The notes under the pieces: generated by a model
What the model saw: only the letters and a program-made list of their open reading frames with translations
Database searches by the model: none
What the model was told of the DNA's origin: nothing
Made by a program: the position numbers and the translations under genes
Assembly: GCF_014656195.1 (NCBI RefSeq)
Contig: NZ_BNBY01000008.1
Coordinates: 180,396 to 244,395, forward strand
Direction: 5' to 3'
Length of the DNA: 64,000 nucleotides
From: Kitasatospora xanthocidica
GTDB taxonomy: Bacteria; Actinomycetota; Actinomycetes; Streptomycetales; Streptomycetaceae
Shown here: positions 8,261 through 15,247 of the stretch, piece by piece
Layout of the letters: each line of letters begins with the position of its first letter
Numbering within the stretch: position 1 is the first letter of the stretch

Positions 8261-11200
8261 ATGGCGCTGCTAGCGGTGCTGCTGATCGTGGTGGCACTGG
8301 CCGGTGCGGCCGCCGTCGTGCTGGCGCGACGCCGACGGATCCTGGACGCCGAGGCCGCGACGAAAGCCCTGGCCGCGGCCGCCGAACGGCTCACCGCGGG
8401 CAAGGCCGCCCAGGCCCGCCGCCACTACGCCCGGATCGCCGGCCGACTCGCCGCCGGGCCCGCCGAACTGAGTCCGCACCGCGGCCTCGCCCTGCTCGGC
8501 CAAGCCGAAGCCACCATCCCCACCGGCGACCAGCAGGCCACCCTCGCCCTGTACCGCGAGGCCTTCCCGCTGCTCACCGACCCGGCCCGCCAGCTGCCCC
8601 GCTGGAGCCTGCGCCGCCTCGCCGACGAGCAACTGCACACCGCCGACGGCGACCTCGGACCGCTGCTCGCCCTCCTCCAGGCCACCGCCGCCGGCGCCGA
8701 ACCCGGCGAGGAGGCCGACACCGCGGCCCGCGCCCTCGACCGGCTGCACCACCGCTGCCGCGACGGCGCCCCCGCGCGGCGCGAGGACGCCACCGCCCGC
8801 GCCCTCGCCGCCCTGCCCGGCCGCGACTGGCCGGTCCTCGCCCGCGCCGCCCTGCTCCAGGAGACCGACCGCGCCGCCGAGGCCGAGGCCCTGGTCGCCG
8901 AACGGGCCCCCGGCGGCAGCGGCGAACTCTGGTTCCGCCGCGGCGTCCAGCTGTACGGCCGGCACCAGGACGGACCCGCCGGCGCCGCCTTCGACGAGGC
9001 GCTGCGCCTCGGCCCCGGCGAGCCCTCGCCGTGGGGGCGCGGCCTTGCCCTGCGCACCGACTGCCTGCTCTTCCGCGGCCTGGCCCGGCAGCGCCTCGGC
9101 AACACCGAGGCCGCCTGGAGCGACTTCGCGGCCGCCACCGCCGAGGCCCCGACCGACCCCCGCCCCCGCTACGCCCTCGGCCGGCTCGCCCTGCTGCTCG
9201 GCGCCGACGACCAGGCCCGGGAACAGTTCACCGCCGCCCTCACCGTCCAACCCTCCTTCGCCCCGGCCCGGTTCGGCCTCGCCCTGGTGCACGAACGGGC
9301 CGCCCGCCCCGCCGAGGCCGCCGCCGACTACCGGGCCGGCCTCGGCCAGGCCCCCGACTGGCGCCCCGCCCGGGTCCGGCTCGGCGCCGCCCTGCTCGCC
9401 GCCGGACGGGCCGACGAGGCCGAACCGCTGCTGCGCGCCGAGTCCGACACCGAACCGGGCACCCGCTGGACCAGGATCGCGGCCTTCCACCACGGCCTCG
9501 CCCTCGCCCGCACCGACGACCCGGCCGGCGCCCTCGCCCGCTGGGAGCCGCTGGAGGACGAGGACCTGCGCGAACGCCAGGCCCTGGCCCGCGACCGGCT
9601 CGCCCGCACCCGCCTGGCCACCGACCCGGCCGCCGCCCGGGCACACTGGCAGCGCGCCGCCGCCGAACACCCCAGCGCCGCCGGCTACCGCACCGCGCTG
9701 CGCGAGGCCGCCCTGCGCGAGGCCGCCCACCTGCTCGTCACCGGCCGCGACCACCCCGAACCCCGGGCCCGCGCCACCGCCGCCCTCGCCCTCGCCGACA
9801 CCCTCCCCGGCGCCCTCACCCACCGCCAGGCCCGGCTGCGCGCCGCCCTCGCCCTGGCCGAGGGCGCCACCGAACCGGTCACCACCCTGCTGGACGCCTC
9901 CGGCGGCCTGCGCGACCGCTACCACCTGGCCGCCCTCGCCCTGCTCGCGGGCCGCCCGGCCCAGACCATCGCCCTGCTCGGCCCGCCCGACCCGAACGGC
10001 GACCCGGCCGTCGCCCGGCTGCGCGCCCTGCTCGCCGAACGGGCCGGCAACTGGACCGCCGCGCTCGACTGGTACCGGCACTTCCTGAACGCCGGCCCCG
10101 GCACCGGCCGCGCCCCCGGCACCCCGCCGGACCACGCCCCCGGCGGCTGCGCGGTCTGCGACCGCCCCGCCACCGGCGCCTGCGGCGGCTGCGGCCGCGA
10201 AGCCTGCGCCGACCACCTGCACATCGCCGCCGACGCCGCCTCACCCCGCTGCGTCCGCTGCGCCGGCCCCGCGCTGCGCGCCGTCCTGGACTGCGCCCGC
10301 CGCGCCGGCACCCCCGAACAGGCCGAACCCGTCCTGGCCGGCTGGGCGGCCGCCCTCGGCGACAGCGCCGCCGCGGGCCCGGTCCGCCTCGACCTCGCCC
10401 TGCTGCGCGCCGAACTCGGCCGCCACGACGAGGCACTGGCCGACCTCCCGGCGGACGCCGCGGCCTCCCGCGCCGCCGTCCTGGTCCGCAGGGCCGGCGC
10501 AGCCCTGGCCGCCGACCGGCCCGGAGCGGCCGCCGGCGACCTGCGCCAGGCCCTCGCCCTCGCCCCCGGCCACGCCCAGGCGGCGGGCACCCTGGTCCTG
10601 CTCGCCGAGCACGAGGCGCACCAGCACGCCACCGAGGGCCGGCACCGGGAGGCCTGGACGGCCTACCGCGAGCTGCTCCGCAGGGACCCGGCACACCCCC
10701 GGCTGCTGCACGCCCTCGGCCTGGCCGGCTACCGCCTCGCCGCCGGTGCCGACTCAGCCGCCGACCCGGTCGCTGCCGACTCCGCCGCCGACCTGACCGC
10801 TGCCGCCGACCCGACCGCCGCGGGGACGACCGCTTCGGCGGCGGCCGACGAGGAGGTCTGGGCCTGGACGCTCGGCTGCCTGGTCGCCGCCCTGCACCAG
10901 CCCGAGCTGTGGGACGAGTCCGCCCGGATCACCGGCCGCACCCCCGAACCGCAGCGGCTGGCCGCCGCCCGTACCGGCCTGATCGACCGCCTCCGGGACG
11001 ACCTGCGCGCCCTCGACCGGGCCGCCGGCCGCAGCGGCGACGAGGTCACCTCCTGGACGCTGCGCCTCGGCCTGGAGGCCCACGCCGCCGACGCCTTCGC
11101 CCAGGAGCACGTCCGGATATCCCTGCCCGGCCGCCCCACCCGCCGGCTGACGGCCGGCCCCACGCTCGACCGGCTGCTCCGCGCCGAGCCGGGAACCACC

Positions 11201-12463
11201 GGCTGGGCCGAGGCCTTCGAGCAGGCCGTCGGCGCGTGGCGGCGGCGCACCATAGCCGCCGACGCCCCGCCGCTGGTCCGCGCCGTCGGCCTCTTCGGCC
11301 CGCTCGGACCGCAGCGCTACCTGCAGCTGCAGGGCCGCCAGGCCGCCGCCGTCGCCGCCCTGGACGAGGTGGCCGAGGGCGAGCGCGGCGAGGACTGGCA
11401 GGCGCTGCTCGGCGCGTCCCTGATCAGCCAGGCCCGCGAGCACCACCGCAACCAGGACTGGCGCGAGGCCCTGGACTGCCTCACCCGCGCCCGGGCCGTC
11501 CCCGGCGTCGACCTGCCCGCCGACGCCGCCAGGATCGCCGCCGAGTCCGGCGTCCGGGCCGCCCGCGCCCTGCTCAAGAACACCGTCGACGACCAGCCCG
11601 GGGCGGCAGAACTGCTGGAGAAGGCCTTCGCGATCGCCCCCGACGACCCCGAGGTGCGCGGCGACCTCGGCGCCACCTACGCCCAGTGGGCCCGCAAGAT
11701 CAACAACGAGGACAAGGACTACGGCCGCGCCATCGAACTGCTGCGGAAGAGCCAGGAGCTCGCCCCCGGCGACCCGACCGCCCGGCACTTCCTGGAAGCC
11801 GCGCTCGGCAACCGGGCCGGCCAGCTCAGCCGCGCCGACGCCCCCGACCCGGAGCTGGAGGAGGCCGCGGAAGCCTGGCGGGCCCTCATCGCCATCAACC
11901 CCGACCCCGACCACCGGCTCGGCCTCGCCTTCGTCCTGCGCCAGCTCTCCCGCTCCGCCGCCTTCGCCGACGACCGTGCCCGCGCGGTACGGCGGATGGC
12001 CGAGGCGCTCGACGCCGACCCGGAGTGGGACGGCGACATCGACCGCGAAGCCCCCCGCCGGGTCGCGGTGATGATCGCCAACCACGTCGTGGACGCCATG
12101 CAGGACCGGCCGTTCACCGCCCAGGCCGCCATGCTGCAGAAGGCCAGGTCCTACGACGACTCGACCGACATCTGCCGCCTGATGGTGAGCATCTGGCGCG
12201 GCGAGGCCATCGGCCACTACGAGGCCCGCCGCTACGTCGAGGCGATCCGGCTGCTGGAGGAGGCCCTCGGGCTGTCCCGCAGCCCGGAGGACACCGGCAA
12301 GCTGCACCGCGAACTCGGCATCGTCTACGGCTCGTACGCCGTGCAGCGGGCCAACGCCCGCCAGCTGCGGGAGGCCCGCGACCTGGCCCGCAAGGCCGTC
12401 GAGCACAGCCCGGAGGACTCCGAGCTGCGGGCCATGCAGCGGCGGATCAACGCGCTCTACTGA
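8261..12463 (+). CDS. Giant membrane-anchored TPR protein with an internal zinc-binding motif
   Basis: The 1400-aa product starts with one transmembrane helix (ALLAVLLIVVALAGAAAVVL), then basic RRRR, so the bulk probably faces the cytoplasm. Almost all the rest is Ala/Leu-rich helical repeats of TPR type, for example blocks ending in DPRPRYALGRLALLLG and DDPEVRGDLGATYAQWA. At about residues 630-665 a Cys/His cluster (CAVC, CGGCG, CADHL, then CVRC) looks like a small B-box-like zinc site. A low-complexity Ala/Asp/Thr linker lies near residues 825-860. It opens a gene run followed by J-like, GrpE-like and Hsp70 genes, so it may scaffold chaperone clients or the kinase. Confidence 0.85.
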   Translation: MALLAVLLIVVALAGAAAVVLARRRRILDAEAATKALAAAAERLTAGKAAQARRHYARIAGRLAAGPAELSPHRGLALLGQAEATIPTGDQQATLALYREAFPLLTDPARQLPRWSLRRLADEQLHTADGDLGPLLALLQATAAGAEPGEEADTAARALDRLHHRCRDGAPARREDATARALAALPGRDWPVLARAALLQETDRAAEAEALVAERAPGGSGELWFRRGVQLYGRHQDGPAGAAFDEALRLGPGEPSPWGRGLALRTDCLLFRGLARQRLGNTEAAWSDFAAATAEAPTDPRPRYALGRLALLLGADDQAREQFTAALTVQPSFAPARFGLALVHERAARPAEAAADYRAGLGQAPDWRPARVRLGAALLAAGRADEAEPLLRAESDTEPGTRWTRIAAFHHGLALARTDDPAGALARWEPLEDEDLRERQALARDRLARTRLATDPAAARAHWQRAAAEHPSAAGYRTALREAALREAAHLLVTGRDHPEPRARATAALALADTLPGALTHRQARLRAALALAEGATEPVTTLLDASGGLRDRYHLAALALLAGRPAQTIALLGPPDPNGDPAVARLRALLAERAGNWTAALDWYRHFLNAGPGTGRAPGTPPDHAPGGCAVCDRPATGACGGCGREACADHLHIAADAASPRCVRCAGPALRAVLDCARRAGTPEQAEPVLAGWAAALGDSAAAGPVRLDLALLRAELGRHDEALADLPADAAASRAAVLVRRAGAALAADRPGAAAGDLRQALALAPGHAQAAGTLVLLAEHEAHQHATEGRHREAWTAYRELLRRDPAHPRLLHALGLAGYRLAAGADSAADPVAADSAADLTAAADPTAAGTTASAAADEEVWAWTLGCLVAALHQPELWDESARITGRTPEPQRLAAARTGLIDRLRDDLRALDRAAGRSGDEVTSWTLRLGLEAHAADAFAQEHVRISLPGRPTRRLTAGPTLDRLLRAEPGTTGWAEAFEQAVGAWRRRTIAADAPPLVRAVGLFGPLGPQRYLQLQGRQAAAVAALDEVAEGERGEDWQALLGASLISQAREHHRNQDWREALDCLTRARAVPGVDLPADAARIAAESGVRAARALLKNTVDDQPGAAELLEKAFAIAPDDPEVRGDLGATYAQWARKINNEDKDYGRAIELLRKSQELAPGDPTARHFLEAALGNRAGQLSRADAPDPELEEAAEAWRALIAINPDPDHRLGLAFVLRQLSRSAAFADDRARAVRRMAEALDADPEWDGDIDREAPRRVAVMIANHVVDAMQDRPFTAQAAMLQKARSYDDSTDICRLMVSIWRGEAIGHYEARRYVEAIRLLEEALGLSRSPEDTGKLHRELGIVYGSYAVQRANARQLREARDLARKAVEHSPEDSELRAMQRRINALY

Positions 12464-12610
12464 CGGCAACCGCACGGCACTTGCCGTCGTCCTTCAGCCG
12501 AGAGCCCTGTCGCCGACCCCGTCCGTTCAGCCGATCCAGCCGTCCCTACCGATCCAGCCGCCCGAGCCGTCAGCCGTCCCAGCCGCCACCGTGAGGAGAG
12601 ACCGCCCGCC

Positions 12611-13036
12611 ATGCCACTGCCAGAACCGTCGCCGTACGAGGTGCTGGGCATCCCGCTCACGGCCGGAGTGCGCGAGATCAACCTCGCCGTCGGACCGGCG
12701 ATGCGCGCGGCCCGCTACACCCGCCAGCAGATCCAGGAAGCCGCCGCACTGCTGCGCAACCCGGACCGCCGGCTGGAGGCGGACCTCCAGCAGCCGCTCC
12801 CGCCGGAGCCCGTCGAGCAGGCCGCCGAGCTGCTGGCCCCGGCCCTCGCCGAGCCGCTGCTGGTGATCGAGCGGCCCCCGCTCCCACCCGTCCCCGCCTT
12901 CCTCACCCTCCACCGCGCCGAGCTGGCCGCCGACTTCACCGATCCGGCCCCGGCCGGCACCGACCCCGAACCCCCCGTCCCCGCCCGCTACGCGGCCGAC
13001 CTCTCCGTCCTGCCGCAGATCGAGGTTCCCGATTGA
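12611..13036 (+). CDS. J-domain-like protein lacking the HPD motif
   Basis: The 141-aa product begins PEPSPYEVLGIPLTAGV, which matches the first helix of a DnaJ J-domain. AALLRNPDRRLEADL resembles its last helix. The HPD tripeptide that stimulates Hsp70 ATPase is absent: the loop region reads VGPAMRAARYTRQQ. A Pro-rich tail without similarity follows. ATG at 12611 follows GAGGAG. The gene lies 147 bp after the TPR gene and immediately before the tnpB element, with the Hsp70 partner further on. I infer a divergent co-chaperone that may bind Hsp70 without activating it. The J-like call rests on short motifs only. Confidence 0.6.
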   Translation: MPLPEPSPYEVLGIPLTAGVREINLAVGPAMRAARYTRQQIQEAAALLRNPDRRLEADLQQPLPPEPVEQAAELLAPALAEPLLVIERPPLPPVPAFLTLHRAELAADFTDPAPAGTDPEPPVPARYAADLSVLPQIEVPD

Positions 13037-13120
13037 CTTCCTCCCCTCCTGAAGGAGGGCGATTCCCCTCAGCCTCGCGGCTGAGCCGCTGCGCGTCGGC
13101 GCTGCGGTGGGACTACTTCC
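13037..13120 (-). ncRNA. Probable omega RNA at the tnpB 3' end (inferred)
   Basis: In the IS200/IS605 family the transcript of the tnpB 3' end and the right end is the TnpB guide RNA, with the guide read from the flanking DNA. Here the scaffold would end near 13037, and the guide would be the reverse complement of the last bases of the J-like gene. The call rests on position and the terminal hairpin, not on a recognised consensus. Confidence 0.4.
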
Positions 13121-14289
13121 TGCTTCACCGACGACCGCCCGCCCGGAGCGCTCCGTTGAGGTCTTACACCGTCTCCACAGGCCGACACCGCCAGTCCGGC
13201 GGCCAGGATGTTCTTGGCTGCGTTCACGTCCCGGTCGTGGGTCGTGCCGCAGCCGCATGTCCAGGTACGGACGTTCAGCGGCATGCTCGCCGCGATGGTG
13301 CCGCACGCCGAGCACAGCTTGGAGCTGGGGAACCACCGGTCAACGGTGATCAGCTCGCGGCCGTACCAGGCACACTTGTACTCCAGCATGACCCGCAGCT
13401 CGCTCCAGCCCGCGTCACTGATCGCGCGGGCCAGCTTCCTGTTCTTGAGCATGTTGCGGACCATCAGGTCCTCGATCACGATCGTTTGGTTCTCACGAAC
13501 GAGTCGAGTGGTGAGCTTGTGGAGGAAGTCCCTGCGCCGGTCGGCGATCCCGGCCTGGATCCTGGCGACCTTGGTCCGGGCCTTCCCACGGTTCGCCGAT
13601 CCCTTGGCCTTGCGGGCAAGCACCCGCTGCGCTGTCGCGAGGCGTCCCCGGTCCCGGCGTTCATGCCGGGGGTTGGTGATCTTCTCGCCGGTGGAGAGTG
13701 CCACCAGGCTGGTGATCCCGACGTCGATGCCGACCGCCGCGTTCACCGGCTTGGCCATGGTCGGCCGGTCGTCGCACAGGATCGACACGAACCAGCGGCC
13801 CGCACCGTCCTGCGACACCGTGACCGTGGACGGGGCCGCCCCCTCGGGAAGCGGCCTCGACCACACGATGTCGAGCGGCTGATCCATCTTCGCCAGGGTC
13901 AGACGCCCGTTCCGGAACCGGAACGCCGAGGACGTGTACTCGGCGGACTTCCTCGACTTCTTCCGGGACTTGAACGTCGGGTACTTCGCCCGCTTCTGCC
14001 AGAAGTTCGAGAACGCCCCTTGAAGATGCCGGAGCGCTTGCTGCAACGGGACCGACGACACTTCGCAGAGGTAGGCCAGCTCTTCAGTCTTCTTCCAGGC
14101 CGTCAGCATCGCCGACGTCCGGTTGTAGTCGACCCTCTCCTGGCGCAGCGTCCACGCCTCAGTCCGGGCCTGCAACGCCATGTTGTAGACCTTCCGCACG
14201 CATCCGAACGTGCGCGACAGCTCAGCTGCCTGCGCATCGGTCGGGTGGAAGCGGTACTTGAACGCCCGCTTCACGTGGGTGGTCGCCAT
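13069..14289 (-). CDS. tnpB: RNA-guided nuclease TnpB
   Basis: The 406-aa product has an N-terminal helical HTH-like region with the family motif FKYRFHPTDAQ, then a RuvC nuclease. Its acidic residues appear as Asp189 in GIDVGI, Glu273 in IEDLMV and Asp354 in HDRDVNAAKN. A zinc finger (CSAC at 326-329, CGC at 345-347) lies between the last two. All key residues are intact and the length is normal, so the nuclease could be active. It is transcribed against the host genes. The 160 bp upstream are much richer in A/T and hold its promoter. A basic, Arg/Gln-rich C-terminal tail extends past the usual end. Confidence 0.92.
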   Translation of the reverse strand: MATTHVKRAFKYRFHPTDAQAAELSRTFGCVRKVYNMALQARTEAWTLRQERVDYNRTSAMLTAWKKTEELAYLCEVSSVPLQQALRHLQGAFSNFWQKRAKYPTFKSRKKSRKSAEYTSSAFRFRNGRLTLAKMDQPLDIVWSRPLPEGAAPSTVTVSQDGAGRWFVSILCDDRPTMAKPVNAAVGIDVGITSLVALSTGEKITNPRHERRDRGRLATAQRVLARKAKGSANRGKARTKVARIQAGIADRRRDFLHKLTTRLVRENQTIVIEDLMVRNMLKNRKLARAISDAGWSELRVMLEYKCAWYGRELITVDRWFPSSKLCSACGTIAASMPLNVRTWTCGCGTTHDRDVNAAKNILAAGLAVSACGDGVRPQRSAPGGRSSVKQEVVPPQRRRAAAQPRG

Positions 14290-14448
14290 GGGTCACACAT
14301 TAACACCCATTGTTGTAGCAATATAACGGACAGTCACAATTTGGACATTCCAAGCCGCATTGGCGGCGGTCTGCCTATTCCTGTCCCGCTACATGGGAGT
14401 TCGCTCCCTATCCCGGCTGAAGCCGGGGGTATCCATGAAAGGATCCGA

Positions 14449-15216
14449 ATGACCGACGCACCGACTGTGACCCCGCTCGACGGCCACCGGCCGCTGGAGA
14501 TCCCGCCGGGGGTCGAGGAGGTCGACCTGGAGCGGAAGTTCGTCCAATTGCTGTTCCGGGCATCCCTGTTGGGGAGCAAATTGACGGAGCAGCGGCAGGC
14601 CGCCCGGGCCGAGCAGCGGGAACTGCTGGGCGTCCTGGTCGACGTGGACGACGCGCTGGCCGCGCTCGGGCTGGACCGCGAGCTGGTGGCGATGGGCCGG
14701 GGCGAGGGCATCGAGGCCACCCGGCGGCGGCTGCTCGGTCGGCTGGCGAAGGCCAAGGTGCGGCCGATGCGGCTGGAGGGGATGACGGCGGACCCGGACC
14801 TGGCCGAGATCGTGGGCGTCGAGGCGCGGCCGGGGGTGGCGCCGGAGACGGTGGTGCGGACGGTGCTCACCGGGTTCTTCTGGGAGGACGAGGTGCTGCG
14901 GCGCGCCCAAGTGGTGGTCGCCGCACCGGAGTCGGACCAGGACCCGGAGCCGGAAGCGGCAGCGGCGGTGACCGCCGGGGCGGTCGCGGAGCCGGAGCCG
15001 GAATCGGAAGCGGAAGCGGAAACGGCCGGAGCGCCCTCGGCCGGGATGACCTCGGCCGAGGTCGAGGAGGCGCTCCAGGGCGCGGAGTCCGAGCAGCCCG
15101 AGGGGGCGGGGGAGCCCGAGGCGGTGGTGCCCGTCCGGGCGCAGCCCAAGGCGGCGCCGCCGCGGGCACGCCGGAAGGCCGCGGTGTCGGGCAAGCGGGC
15201 CAAGCGCAAGAAGTAG
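14449..15216 (+). CDS. GrpE-like nucleotide exchange factor
   Basis: The 255-aa product has an N-terminal charged helix (ERKFVQLLFRASLLGSKLTEQRQAARAEQRELLGVL), then a segment that parallels the GrpE head: a central LGLDRELVAMG, then VRTVLTGFFWEDEVLRRAQVVVA in place of the GrpE pattern V-x-x-VLQxGY-x-x-x-x-RVLRPAxV-x-V. The C-terminal third is a Glu/Ala-rich low-complexity tail ending in a Lys/Arg cluster (GKRAKRKK). ATG at 14449 follows AAAGGA. An open frame running in from 13033 only reads antisense through tnpB. Its position just before an Hsp70 gene supports an exchange-factor role. Sequence similarity is weak. Confidence 0.65.
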   Translation: MTDAPTVTPLDGHRPLEIPPGVEEVDLERKFVQLLFRASLLGSKLTEQRQAARAEQRELLGVLVDVDDALAALGLDRELVAMGRGEGIEATRRRLLGRLAKAKVRPMRLEGMTADPDLAEIVGVEARPGVAPETVVRTVLTGFFWEDEVLRRAQVVVAAPESDQDPEPEAAAAVTAGAVAEPEPESEAEAETAGAPSAGMTSAEVEEALQGAESEQPEGAGEPEAVVPVRAQPKAAPPRARRKAAVSGKRAKRKK

Positions 15217-15247
15217 CCAGGACCACGAGGGGCAAGAGGGGAACGAC

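Larger units (their letters stand above)
13037..14436 (-). mobile_element. IS200/IS605-type element carrying tnpB only
   Basis: The element fills the gap between the J-like gene stop (13036) and the GrpE-like gene. Hairpins mark both ends: CCCTCC-TGAA-GGAGGG at 13044-13059 and CCCGGCT-GA-AGCCGGG at 14412-14427, as expected for elements with subterminal palindromes and no inverted repeats or target duplication. No tnpA is present, so movement would need a transposase from elsewhere. Exact ends cannot be set to the base from one copy. Confidence 0.8.

Noticed and set aside
8257..12594. A 1445-residue frame parallel to the TPR gene and several long antisense frames in the same stretch
   Set aside because: They are Arg/Pro/Gly-only compositions caused by G/C-rich third positions. 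The TPR frame has the normal bias and a membrane helix and repeats.
13033..15216. A 727-residue frame running into the GrpE-like gene
   Set aside because: Its first 470 codons read antisense through tnpB. The real start is ATG 14449 after AAAGGA.
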